From positions 229,608,532-229,672,531 of the forward strand of contig CM069432.1 of NCBI GenBank assembly GCA_035610365.1: DNA of 64,000 nucleotides, given 5' to 3'. The DNA is from Aquatica leii. Taxonomy: Eukaryota > Arthropoda > Insecta > Coleoptera > Lampyridae. A model generated the notes under the pieces. It searched no databases. It had not been told where the DNA came from and saw nothing but the letters and a program-made list of their open reading frames with translations. Within the stretch, counting starts at the first letter, position 1. Each line of letters starts with the position of its first letter. Positions 51,930 through 64,000 of this stretch are shown one piece after another. The position numbers and the translations under genes were made by a program.

Positions 51930-54480
51930 ACTATGTGCTCCGTCATAGCTTATTGGGAACTGATTTTTGTTGCCAATCCAAACATCAAAATTAAGTTTAG
52001 GGATCCAGGTTTCTACTGAAATGTACATGGCTTGGAAACTGAATGAATGGTGGAGATGTGTTTGATAAAGCAGGTTATGCAGATTTAAACATTAACCCGA
52101 TTTTTACCCGAACGTCAGAAGCCTGGAAATTTTAACAAATCAAAAATAAAAGTGAAGTAAATCATAAATTGTTTTTACTGACCAAGGAGATTTCATTCCA
52201 CTCCCATAAAATTGAGGTGGGAAAAAATTATCTACAACAGTTGTTAGAAAAGGGTTATATGTGTCAAGAAAAGCTCATCAGAGTACTACTCATATATAGT
52301 CAACAAAGATACCTCTTTTGTTACCCCACAAAGGCAGATTAGAGTATCTTAAGATGCACCGTTTAGATTCTCGTTAGTGCATTCAAGAGGTTTATGTATG
52401 ACGTTTTTCGAGATTTGATGCAAGATGGGAGATGTACTCTATTTATATTGACGATATTCCTGATTGCATAGGAAGACAATATAGATAGAAAATTGAGCTT
52501 ATTTTAAACAAAGTATTTAGACCGCATTCTTTGAGGGAATTGAGAGGTGTAGTTTTTTGCAATCTAATATAGACTATTATTTAAATATGTTTATTGAAGA
52601 AAGATTTATTAGTCCCAACTTGGGAAAATATTAAGGCGATCAAGCACTTTCCGATCTGCCAAAGACTGCGAGTTCACAGATTTTTGGGACTGGCAAAACT
52701 ATTTTAAGAAATTTATAAAGAATTTTTCTAGGACTGCAAAAACCATTATCATGAGCCCCACATTAGAAAAACGCTGTATTTAAGATTCAAGTGAAGAACA
52801 ATTAAAAACGTTTGTGGAGGCTTGGAAGGATTGTTTAACTGTACAACTGGGTTGGGCCTTGCCATCTACTCACACACAGCTGATACCGAACTGCACATTT
52901 GTGACGTAAGTTCCATTGGACTTAGTGTGATTCTATTACAGGGTAAAATGGCAACATTTCTTCACATGTGTGAGTTATTTTAGTAGACGAACTTTTGAGA
53001 GTGGAACCAGTGGCGGCTTCTCTATGAAGTTATTTGATCAATAACCCTCCAAAAAAAAGTAATTTTATTAACTAAAATTACAGAAAATCAAATTATGAGC
53101 GTTTGAATTCCATACGTTTAAATAATTGTCAATTTTAAACGCAACAGATACGAAAGTTTGCGAATTTTGCCTAAGGCTGATATTATACCTCATTGAGGCT
53201 GACACATACAGTGTGCCCGTATGTATACTATCTTGAAGCCAAATCGTAAATAATTATTGTAGTCAAAAGTGAGACACACATAATACAATTTTATGCGAGT
53301 TAAAAAAGAAGATACGTACATATTTAAATGCTTTCGTGCGGTCTCTAGCCGGGCCGCCTACATTGCCAATGTGCAATGCAGAATGGTTACGTCATTTACC
53401 ATTATCTTGCGCAGCACGTGTAAAAGAGATACTGGAATTCACATTGGTGGTACAAAGACATAAAAATTAATAGCTAACAATAGTTTACACGTTTAGAATT
53501 TATTGCTCGTCCTTTCAGCCTTTACTTCCAAATTCGACAAACGAGTAAACAAAAAATAAAAAAGTCAACAGTAATTTTAAAGAATCTATGCTTGTGATTC
53601 GTTAGATTGGATTTGTGAATTTGAAATAAATAATCGATTTTACTGTTTTCCACATGATTCATTAATCATTATGGTTGTAAAAATAATGTAACGGATTTAT
53701 AGCATTTAAAAGAAAAAAGTAAAAAAACACTCGTTATTGGGGAATTACATAAGAAATTGTATGAATTATGCTACTCAATATAAATAAATAAATAGTACAT
53801 CTTTAAATAAAATAATCGGGATTGAGTTTACCTATGACTACTGTAGAAAGGTGAGCTGATGTTTCTCTACATTAAAAAGAATTAAAACATTTATACGCAA
53901 TCAGCGGGACATTTTGTGCGCATTTTTTGCTAAGCATTGAAAAATTATGTATTAAAAACATTGTAAATTTCAATGAACTTGTTATTGATCCATTGTAGTA
54001 ATTGTAAAGATGAACGAAATATCTTACAAATATAATTGATCTTTAAAACATGGCAAAATCGCAAGTTACTGTATAATGTTTGTTTTTTTAGACTTTTGCG
54101 ATAATTACGTTTTTTAAATGACCCTCTTATGTGGATTAACCACCAGCCGCCACTGGGTGGAACCATACAGCTACGAAGTAGAGGTGTTTGGCTATAGTGT
54201 ACGTTAGTGTGAAGGTTTGACGTTTACCTTCAACAAGGAAGGATGTAGTTCCCCGAATAATGAGAGTGGGATTATTTTTCTGCCAGGAATATGACTACAG
54301 TATAGAATATCGAAGTGGTACTAGGATGTCGCACGTAGATGCATTAAGTAGATGTAGTAACATTATCGTTTTCGAGAACAATTTTTTGAGAGAGAATCTT
54401 GAGAATGAAAGCAGGATACTTAACACAGAAATATGCAAGATTAGAACTAGTTCCGGAGTCTGGAGAAAATTTTGCACTTT
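51930..54480 (+). pseudogene. gypsy relic 2: protease end, RT and RNase H (split)
   Basis: LIGTDF (about 51955) suggests the protease end. RT traces are LLEKGYMCQEK (about 52235-52270), FMYDVFRDLMQDG in two frames (52388-52430), and the active site YIDDIPDC (52440-52470). The connection has FLGLAKLF-type text near 52680 and an RNase H start near 52860-52945 (AIYSHTADTELH, GLSVILLQG). The hAT element then intervenes at 53008-54155. RNase H resumes with EYDYSIEYRSGTRMSHVDAL and SRCSN at 54285-54355, the typical end of the domain. It is inactive. Confidence 0.8.
53008..54155. mobile_element. Non-autonomous hAT-type transposon inserted in gypsy pol
   Basis: The element is bounded by a perfect 11-bp inverted repeat, CAGTGGCGGCT ... 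AGCCGCCACTG. The flanks AGTGGAAC (53000-53007) and GGTGGAAC (54156-54163) agree at 7 of 8 positions, matching the 8-bp target duplication of hAT transposition. The 1148-bp interior has no transposase; open frames are short. It interrupts gypsy RNase H reading YFSRRTF... on the left and ...EYDYSIEYRSG on the right, so it is younger than the gypsy copy. It shares its ends with the 117-bp element at 40353-40469. Confidence 0.88.
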
Positions 54481-54589
54481 GAATTAAGGAATGGATTAGT
54501 CTACCCAAAGTAAATAATAGAATAATGTTTTACATACCTAAAAATATAATATGGAGCTAATAATGTATATCATGACCAGGTGAGCCATG

Positions 54590-55330
54590 TAGGAGTACAC
54601 AAAACAAATAGAGTTGTCAAAAAGTGAAAAATTATATTAGCAATTGCCTAAAATGAATCATGTATTCCACCAAGACCAAAAGACGACATCCCATTTGAAA
54701 TGTTAAATTTCAAGAATTCACTTCTGACCCATTAAGGAGAAGAGCAAAAACAAAACAAGTGCTTTTTAGTAATAATTTATGAATTCGCTAAGTACATAAA
54801 ATTATATCCACGTAAATGAACGAATACCAAAGAATGCATAAACAACCTCACGATGTGTTTTAAAAATTACTAGTAGCCCACTAGAATTCTGTACCGATAG
54901 GGTAACAGCATTTACTTCTCAGGAGTTTGGAGAAACTTTATAAAGTCACAGGAGATACCTCGCATATTTCCATTGCGACACTTTTGGACTTCAAGAGCCA
55001 ATAGATCAAAAGCTTAAAATTGTTAATCTTCAGCTTAGAACCAATGTTAGAAAAAATGGGTTAGAACCAGGAGAGATGTAAGACAAAATAGTGCATAAAG
55101 TTGAATTCGCTTTTATCAATACAATTAACTCTCAGTACAGAAAACATTCACGTAAGTCGATTGTTATTTTGGTGTAGACCAAAAGGGGGGAAGGGGGGAA
55201 TGCTGATATTTTAATAGATTGGTTCAACACACAAATAATTACTGAGCAGTTAGAAATAGGAGAAACACGAAAAAGAACCTCCTTAAAAATTCAAAATACA
55301 CAGCAAAGAGTACTACGATAAGTTCCATAA
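54590..55330 (+). pseudogene. gypsy relic 2: integrase
   Basis: The zinc-binding lead-in is reduced to a CIPPRPKRR-like word (about 54661). The core then reads FLVIIYEFAKYIKLYP (54762-54812; normally VVIDxFTKF with the first Asp, here Tyr/Glu), TNTKECINNLTMCFK, DRVTAFTSQEFGET in mixed frames (about 54893-54935), and KVEFAFINTINSQYRKHS (55098-55150). These are the usual D-R-G-x-x-F and N-x-x-x-x-x-x-T-G-x-x-P landmarks. Frames break repeatedly and the catalytic triad is incomplete. Confidence 0.7.
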
Positions 55331-55760
55331 AGAAGCGAAGGTGTATAAGCAAGGTGATTATGTTGTAATTGTGAACCATGTTGTGATTCCTGGTGTAAAT
55401 AAAAACTGTTATCAAAGTTTAAAGAGCCATATAAAGTTCATAGTTATTTACCAAAATGATATAGGTAAATTGTGAAGAGACATCGAGGGTTTCTAAATTA
55501 CCCGAATCCCATTTGAAGGTATGTATAGACGGTTTGCAGAGATAAGACTGTGGTCCCCAAAGAACTTGCATGTAAATAATGGAAATGCTTAGAGTTAGAT
55601 TAATTGTTTTTAGATAAGAAACACTCAGTATTTTCTGTAATTAATTGTTAATAATCAGAGTTGGTCAGAGTTGTTGTGGTTAACACTGCCTAAATTTAAA
55701 ATGCTAGAGTGCCACATAAACCAGAGTTTCTGCTTTTCTGTTTAAAAATGTTTATTATTT

Positions 55761-56955
55761 AAAGTTTATTTTAGGAAAAGAAATGGAAAGTAAATTAATG
55801 TATTGAATAACACTAGAAACTCCAAACTAAAAAGTAAAGTACAAAAACTAAAGAAGATAAAACTATATTATTATTAAAATAAAGAAAATAAGCAAAAAAT
55901 AAAAATTTATGTGTTAAATAAAATCAAACGTTAAAACTTCAAGTGACAAGAAATTAAGAAAAGAAATGTAAGAAAAAAACGAGATCCATTACAATTAAAA
56001 AAATTAAGAATAGAGAGATTATTTGGTTTCAGATGTTGTAACAAATTAAAACAGATTGGACGTATTAAATAAAAACTAATTGTTCCTTATCTTGAGGCAA
56101 AAAAGATATTAAATTAAAGAATGGAAAATAAAAAAAGCTGAGTAAAAACCAGATATTTTTTTTTACAAAACTTTGAAGGAATTTATTTATCTAAAAAATT
56201 GTAAAATAAATTTTTTGTTTTCAATTTGATAATTTTGGTAAAAGCTTCGCCTAATAAAACCACTTCGTAAACGATAAAAATTTCTTAACGCCAAAAGTGA
56301 AGACTTTGAAGGAACAGAAAAAAGGAGAAAGCAGAGAGCATCATCGATTACAATTCTTCAAAAAGATTGATTAAGTTATTTTAAGAAAAATTTTTAATAA
56401 AAATAAACGAAAATAAATGGATTTTTAAAAGTTTTGGTAAAAAATAAAAAAAGTTGATTATTAAAGAAAACCAATAATTTAAACTTATAATAACAAGTGA
56501 AGTAAATGAGAATTACAACAAATTTTATAATAAAATAAGCTTTCCAGGGTTTAAACCGATTGTCAATATTACAGAAATCATGTTTTTCAACAGAAATTCT
56601 TGCAAATTTATAATAAATTTGAAAACTTTGTTAAAATAGTTCAACACAATTGCATCGCAAACTTAAACATAGCACAAAACGAATTTTACACAGCTATATG
56701 GTTGTACTTACAGAAACTAGGTAGCGAATTCAGTTTTTTTCCTTTCTTTGAATAGTAGAATTACACAAAAGTAAAAAAAAATCGCCACACAAAGAAAAAA
56801 AATGAAAGAAGGTAGTTTTAAGACAGTATTATTAAAGTTATGACATTTTAGTTTTATGTATGCATAAGACCTCTGCATTAAAAATTCTGATAACTTATAA
56901 CTTAGATTATTCTAGAACATTAGTAAAAGAAACTCAGGGATATCTCATAGTTTAT
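55761..56955. other. Very A-rich stretch, nothing recognised
   Basis: Long A-rich runs (AAATAAAGAAAATAAG-like words), no coding sense. The small ORF at 56860-57063 runs into repeat R and is not supported. Confidence 0.55.
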
Positions 56956-57775
56956 AAAAAACTGATGTGGTCACCACACGGCTTTCCTATAAAGAATGAT
57001 GAAGGAATGTCTACATATTTTTTAAGGTGTATGATGTCATTAAAAACCATTTCCTTGAAGTGATATGTACACAAACGTATGTGACTTCCTAGCATGCTAT
57101 AATTTTTTGGAAATTTTTCTCTCCTCGGGATTTCATTAAATATTTAACCGAAATATGGCTAATTTGAGTTTATGTTGTCATATTGACTAACCCCTTCTAT
57201 ATTTTGTGCGCCTCGATATTGCTTTCCTTTTAGTAAATCAGTAGAAACGATTCTTTTTAAGGTATCTTGCACCCTTCTCCTTCAAAATATGGAATTTAAA
57301 AATCGTCGCAGGCAGGATTCGAACCTAGATTATATATAGAATTCACTTTAAATTATAAATAAAATATCTAATAAACTGTTAATGTTAGAAAAATTTGAAT
57401 AAATTCTTAGGAAGAATTATCTCTTATAAGAAACTGAAAGAATTCAGAATAATTTACATATACCTACAAATTTATATAAGAAAAATTTTGTTAAAATTGA
57501 CGGACACTCCACTTCCCGGCTTCTTTTAGCACTTTAACCATCTTTTGATATAACCGAAAGAGTATGAAAAGCCAGCTACATAAATTTCAAATTTCAAGTT
57601 ACTAGGATTTTTGGTACCAAAGATTATCACAATGGGTACATCGTTATACAATAACACACAGACACCCAAAATTTTTTTGTTGAAAAATACATTTTTCTGA
57701 GTTTAGGAGACCTTGAAACGTAAAATTATGCAAAAAATTGCGATCGCCTAGTACTTTCCGTATAGGAAAGTAAAG
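56956..57775. repeat. Interspersed repeat R, copy 2
   Basis: The same family as 6981-7735, in the same orientation, with the palindromic TGTGGTCACCACAC start, the internal minus-strand GGTTCGAATCC at 57315-57325, and the ATAGGAAAGT end. It differs by many substitutions and indels (about 65 bp longer). Different flanks from copy 1 show that it is dispersed rather than part of the large duplication. Confidence 0.75.
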
Positions 57776-58886
57776 CTCACACAAATTCTACAAACACACA
57801 CAGTGAGCAAGTGTTACAAATATGTATTTAGAATAAGTGAAAAACAGATAATTCGTGGTATATACAAAAAAATGCAAAGAATATTAGAATAATACTGTAG
57901 AAATAAATTTAATTAATTGAATAATTTTTATGTTAAATAATTTTCATTCAGTGTTTTTTTATTGTTTAGAAGCCGTCCCTTGTGTAATTGCGTTAATGAA
58001 ACATAAACAGTATTTCTACAATTTTGGCATCATATGATATAAAATTTCAAAGTGCACATGATAATTTATGCAATGTACGCAGGTATATTAAAACTTTATG
58101 TTCCCAACAAAAATGGGAAAATTAAAATCCACAAGTAAAATTTTCATACAAAAATATTTTTTTTATATATTTCATTAATACAATTACACAAGTAACGCAT
58201 GTAAACAATGATATTCGGAAATAAGAATTTACAGTCAATAAGTATTCATTTAAAAAAATAATACTATGACACAGAGGTTGGGGCAAAACTAAAACCTATT
58301 TAAGTACAAATTATGATTAAAATTAAATTAAACTAAAATCAATTACGCTAAGCGTTTGCACTACCAGATTCTAATGCGTTATACTTAGTGGTAGAGTTAC
58401 ACTTTAATTGCCATTAAAACAATTGTTACAAAAATTAGTTAATCACGTAAATACAACTTAAAAATTTCGTTGCTAAAGACCGTTAATAATTAATACGTAC
58501 TCAAATAATGCCCAACTCTGCATGAATGACAGGCTATTGAACACGATTCGAGCAGCTTCGAAGAGCGCGTCTTAACCATTACAGCTTTGGAACCGGTTGT
58601 AATAGTTGCTCAACGAAAGAGTAATCAACTGCTCGCACTAAGTTTTAAAATCTTATATTTAAAAATTATTGATAAAACGTCAGAGACACGTGTTTTTTTA
58701 GCATCACCAAACGTAGCAAGATGACGATTTGTGGTTATCATTTCTTGAAGTCATGTTGTAAATGGTATAATGTTTAAAGTCAAAGAAAATAAAGTTCAAT
58801 TGGAAAGATTTAATAATAGTCAAAATTCTTAATAGAAAATTAAAATAGGCAAATAGCCGACTATTCTTGATAAAACAGTTAGATCA
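57776..58886. other. No recognised feature before the duplication
   Basis: AT-rich, with a slightly GC-richer patch at about 58520-58640. The sequence matching this stretch would lie left of position 1, outside the window, so I cannot tell whether the duplication includes it. Confidence 0.5.
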
Positions 58887-58920
58887 CACGACCAATCGCA
58901 TCCTTAAGTTCCTCTAATGT

Positions 58921-59127
58921 TTATCCGCATAAACTCGAAATTTTAAGAAACTCCAGAAGAAGAAATCGCAAATGCCGAGGCCTAAAGAACGCAGAAGTCA
59001 AGCCACATCTCCAAACCAAGTATTCTTGTTGGAAACAAATTTCGTACATGTTTAGTCTCATTCTACGCAACTCTCTTAGAACAAGGTTTTTGATCATTTC
59101 AGTGTACCATTCAGCATTAAATGTCAC
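58921..59127 (-). pseudogene. IS630/mariner-like transposase fragment (second copy)
   Basis: Same 68-codon frame as 35-241, with substitutions at a few positions (EMIKNLVLRELRRMRLN). It lies in copy 2 of the duplication. The catalytic core is missing, as in the first copy. Confidence 0.4.
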
Positions 59128-61819
59128 TGTAAATCGAGCGTATTAAAAAAAAAAAAAAAAAAATAAACCAATGACACAGCAGCAAGACATCGCATCACAT
59201 ATTGAAAGGGCACCGAAAAAACGGTTGCTGAGTTCTCTCTCATACGTAAACCTCCGGTGTTGTACATTGCATTAAATTCAAGCAGTAACTATTTGCACAA
59301 TTCTTAGAATTCCATAATACATTATAATGAGATTATTGTCTTCTGAAGTTTGAAGTCAGCTTTGATGATTCATGAGCATTCACAAAAAAGGGACAAACTT
59401 TACATTATTGGTTAGAAAGAAAATCAGAAATAAAACCTGTCATTTAATGAATTATCTCCTAACTATCTTACGTCATCAATGTCTTGGAGAAGAAAGACTT
59501 AAGTCTAGCTAACAATATAAAAGTCTTCGTACCACAACATTCCCCTCGCGGAATATTGCACAGACCTTAATACCGACTACTACTCAAGTTTTAGCAACTT
59601 ACGGATGTTTATTAGGGAAGGTATATAGAAATTCTTAATGCAAGCTATACTTGATACGAGACCATACAAAAGAGATGAAAATCCACCACCAAAAATCTGG
59701 AAACTAAGAACTTCTAGTCATTCCTATAGCAACAGTTTCAGTAAACGTTTAATACGATGAACAAAATACTGAGTACGAGGAGAGATAAATTACTATAAAC
59801 TTTAGTTGGTATGTATGACGATAAGTTCGTTTAAGTCTATTGTTGTCATTTTTTGAGCCCATTTTATAATTTATTAGTTCCACCAGTCATTAGTATTTTG
59901 TTTCAAGGATTTAAATTGTAATTTATGTTCCAGTGCGCTCGATTGCTTTAGTCATTTACATTTCGTTATCAATGATTTTGCGTTTCTTATGAGAATAATT
60001 TTAGGTATCCTTTCTTGGAAGGTTCTACGTTATAATTTTAGTTGGAAACCAAGCTTTCAAATAGCGGTTAATTTTGTATTAAGGAATCGATTTGAAATTA
60101 TTGTTTTGCTGCGTTATATTATTTTGAATTTCTATTCATTTTAACTTTGTTTAAATCATGTAAACTGTCATATTTTAATTTTTTTTGTTTTTCGTCGAAT
60201 TCAATTAATGTAACTTTTACTGTTGTTTTTATTCAATCGACCTATCGTGTTTAGTGCAATATAAAAATTTTCAGATTTAAATGTTAGTTCACTCTAGAAA
60301 GTTAATAAAAGTTCTATTTGAAGCGTGTTCACCAAGACAGTAGACTTTTGTTTTTTAGTCCAGAAGTCAAATTAAGCTACAAGTTTTCCTGGAGCCCTTT
60401 TAATTTTACGTTTTGAGATTTCCAAAATAGTCACAAACTTCAATTTTGATTTAACCCACCTCCCTTGTCCACTGAGCATCGAGCAAAAACGTCGTTTATT
60501 TTACAGTTTAACTAGACATTTTTTTAAACATATTTTACACGTAACAAGATCCAAACTCCTCCATCGATTTGCGTTTATTTAAAATTATGTTTTGTTTCTA
60601 AACCATTGTTGTTTACTGTTTAATGTTGCTTTTTACTTCCCCTTTCTGAATCTGTAAGTAAATTGTCTGAAAGAAACACTCTCACGTTTCTTTATTTAAA
60701 GATGTCTTTGTTGCTGTTCAAAAATATTGGCTAAAGATTAAAATAACCAAGGGACTAAGGTGTAACGGAAAACCTAAAAGCTGGAAAAATAACCTGCAGC
60801 AAACTAGCAGCGAAGCATAAACTATGAAAAGACTCTGCAAAGATGAGACACAAAACTCTTCCTTACACAGCCACAGTTAAACACTCAAAATGCAGTATCC
60901 AGCACGAGTCGATAAAAGTTAAAGAAACTCACAGGACTAATAACAAGAGCACTGTGATCTTAACAAAGATGCATAAAATATGTCGCGGATTCTCGGAGGA
61001 CGACGAGACTAAATGCGAAGCATATCAAACGCAACCCATTCTCGGCAACCCAAGGTTAAGCAATGACGAGTTAAAAAAGCCCCATGAAATAAGCTTCTGA
61101 ACCTCATAGACGAAACAGAACTGCTAAGGGTGTAAAAATCAGAGGCGCACTGCAGAAACCACCTCTTGGTTTAAAATTACTTTATCCAGCTCTAAAATAT
61201 AAAGGTTTTCAAAAATTTCAATGTCCTGTATTAGGCTACTTTAACCCTACTATGTACAATAATTACTTTTATACATTTTGGTGACTAATACATTATGAAA
61301 AACAGAGCTATTTTACCATGCGTAAATATCAAAAAAATTCTAGTACTATTAAACAACTAATTCATTTAATAGTATAAAATAAATATTAAAATATATTTGC
61401 AACTTTCGAACACCAACACCGTATCTTACAATTAAAAAAACTTTAATACGAATTTTAAAAAAAAACTAGCAAATAAAACGAACAAAGCTAATAATGGAAC
61501 CAAAAAAACAACTACCATATGAGAATGATTAAAATAAATAAATAAAAATGAAACAAGCGTGATCATGTCATTAGGCCTTGCTATCTACTGGGGAAGAATA
61601 GATGTTAGTACCTGTGTGAATATGTGCAGTTGGGATTCATCACCGCACATCTACGTTAGTGATCGCTGCAATCCGGATATGCCTGCGCAGACACTACAAA
61701 CCTTATTTCCGTTCTCTAAACTGTCTTTAAACAACAATAAACAAAAATAAATAAATGAGAGCGACTGATAAAAATAATATTATTCCACTAGCGATCGAAA
61801 GTTTATCCTAATGTTTCTA

Positions 61820-62157
<338 letters not shown>

Positions 62158-64000
62158 CTGAAACATAGCAACGTTTTATTAATAAGTGTCTATAACGAAA
62201 GATAAAAAAAAATACAGCGAAATCAATTAATGCAAAAGACTAGACGGCGTCCATTAACTACGTGAGCTTTTAAAACAGGGGAGGGGTAGGATTCCGACAA
62301 AATCCCACCAAATTTCATTTAAAAGGCGGGGTGGCTAAATGAAAATCTCACGTCAACGTCTGGAAATTGGACAGACATTCTTTTTTGTGCGGACTGTTCT
62401 CGGATACCGTACGATCCATCTCTTTGGTAAATAATCACACTATTACAAACCAATGCCGCGTCATCTAGTACCTCGCTAGCACTTGTAGTCAGGGATTGAC
62501 AAACGTGTGTAAGATGCTGCTGCGGGCCGTTGACGTTAAGCTGGAGTAGATGCACGAGAAGGATTTAGATATGTGTAATGACTATCTTCCTATACTACCA
62601 AAATACATAGACATCATGTGTCCAATCACAATAGAGGAAGACCATGAATGTCCATGGAGTGAATACAGAATTAGGGGAAGGTAATGCAGCGGCCTTTTTA
62701 CTTTAACTAAATTTAATTAAATTCGTTATAGTATAGTTTAAACGTAGTAAATCAGTATTAACGCTTAGATATTTAGTAGTGCTTAGAGAGGCGTAGAGTG
62801 AAAACACGAGCCCGGGACCACTTTTCGACCAGAACATCACTACCTGAATCTTAAAATCCGGACCATAAAACCCGAGAAAGAAAACGCCCACGATTTCCTT
62901 CCCTCTCGCAAAATACATAAGCCTATCAAATAAATTCAAACATTTAAAAATTACAGTATAAATCTCACGTGTCAAGAGAAAAGAGGTCTCACCATATATT
63001 ACTCACTCACCTAGGAATAAGCGAGTTCCGGGAATTATAAAAACACCTGACGTTATAGGTTTTCGTTAACAACTTTTCTGTGAACCTAATAACAAACACG
63101 CTGTAGCGCGAAGAATACTTCAAATTATGTTAAATGCTTCCATAATATTGTTTTCCACCATTTTGATGGTCAAAGACGGACATCATCCATTTTCTGTTGT
63201 AATGAGAGCATCATGGCTATCTCTAGTAGCGGTGTAAACTTTGACTAGAAGAGTTATTGTTCTACATCAATTTGTTCAACCTTGTCCGTCATTTCGTCTT
63301 CATCCTCTAAATAGTCTAAATCATGAAGCAGTTTAAATCATATTTACACGTGTCAGACTACTGCAATCCCAACACTTTAATCCATACTTTTTGGCAAGTA
63401 AATGCACTAATGCAACACTCTTTACATGACTAAGAAAGAACTTTAAGTAGCTATTCATATGCTGCATCTCCGATCATTACAAAAGACTCGCATGATACCG
63501 GCGTACTCTGTGTTTTTAACATCTCTTTCTAATAAGACTATAACCCATGTTAGAGCGCAGCATCTTTCGTTGGTTGTAGCAAAATAGGTTAAATTTACCT
63601 TACAATGCCAAATATTTTTTCTCGTGCAAAACTATTTCAACACTAGTAATATTTAGCATCTTCAATACTTCAATAACTTCTTTCATTTGCAGAAGCTTCA
63701 CCAAAAAAGCAATATTTAATCTGTTCTAAGCCAAATTGATAGGAAGTTGTATTGCATTCAGTATAAGATCAGATCTAAACCGGTCCTTACCGGATTGTAA
63801 GTATACTGGTTAACTCTCTTCAAACAATGCATACGGAGTAGAGCAAAAGATTAGAAAAGAAGAGAGAAAGACAAGGTGCTTTTAGTCACTTTCTGCCTAT
63901 CTGTCTCCAATCGCTCCTCCTTTCACCAGAAAAAAATTAATTAAAGAACAGTCAACTAATATTTATCTACCCACGTGTTGTACATAAAAAGGTGTTATTT

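Larger units (their letters stand above)
50640..55760 (+). mobile_element. Ty3/gypsy retrotransposon relic 2, interrupted by a hAT element
   Basis: Plus-strand gag, RT/RNase H and integrase remnants occur in order (separate entries). The RNase H region is split by a 1148-bp hAT-type insertion. Short similar words near 50695-50760 and 55670-55740 (GTTGTGGTT, then AAACC-AGTTT-like) could be the worn LTRs, but I cannot align them convincingly. The relic is at least 4.5 kb, with frame changes throughout. It is distinct from relic 1 in sequence. Confidence 0.8.

Noticed and set aside
50690..55740. Paired LTRs of gypsy relic 2
   Set aside because: Only scattered short words match between the two ends; not enough to place LTR boundaries.
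60843..61100. 85-codon plus-strand ORF in copy 2 of the duplication
   Set aside because: The matching stretch of copy 1 (about 2336-2595) has an in-frame TAG and an extra A that shifts the frame, so coding sense is not conserved.

Overview
This window is eukaryotic, AT-rich, repeat-laden DNA and almost certainly comes from an insect genome assembly. The one clear host gene is minibrain (mnb, the DYRK1A orthologue). It lies on the minus strand as short exons with clean GT-AG boundaries and matching phases, and its encoded protein is very close to insect Minibrain. The repeats are typical of insects: Tc1, IS630/mariner, piggyBac and hAT DNA transposons, several non-LTR retrotransposon families, and Ty3/gypsy elements. 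I cannot place the order of insect from sequence alone. A run of exactly 100 N (32473-32572) marks a scaffold join, so the window is two contigs.

Contig 1 (1-32472). Kinase exons A (17876-18212), B (17379-17665) and C (17071-17321) of mnb lie close together; exon D (3328-3653) is 13.4 kb further downstream in the gene. That intron holds a decayed Tc1 transposase, then an IS630/mariner-type element with roughly 270-bp terminal inverted repeats (12002-15894) whose transposase is split by a 5'-truncated non-LTR retrotransposon (12589-14764). Just upstream of exon A is a 90-bp ORF with a start codon, a hydrophobic segment and a splice donor in the right phase (18323-18412), a possible alternative first exon. 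Further upstream are a piggyBac-type MITE with TTAA ends (19959-20380), a hammerhead-like hairpin (about 20779-20818), a decayed piggyBac transposase (21326-22831) and a decayed non-LTR element (about 24860-25680).

Contig 2 (32573-64000). This is mostly transposon debris: two Ty3/gypsy relics (about 36.5-40.35 kb and 50.9-55.8 kb), IS630-like fragments, a minus-strand non-LTR relic (40.6-42.2 kb), a Tc1 scrap (43.6-43.9 kb), and two members of one hAT MITE family (40353-40469 and 53008-54155), the second inserted in gypsy pol. One unassigned 144-codon minus-strand ORF with splice-like edges lies at 47506-47940.

The largest-scale structure is a direct duplication: 1-5460 and 58887-64000 are near copies, run off both window edges, and each carries mnb exon D. 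The second exon copy has a 1-bp insertion that breaks the frame. Because the copies sit on different contigs joined by a gap, an unpurged allelic contig is the simplest explanation; a genuine tandem duplication is not excluded. I found no evidence for a coherent undescribed multi-gene system. The points most worth checking are the duplication, the candidate membrane-anchored mnb first exon, and the hammerhead-like motif.
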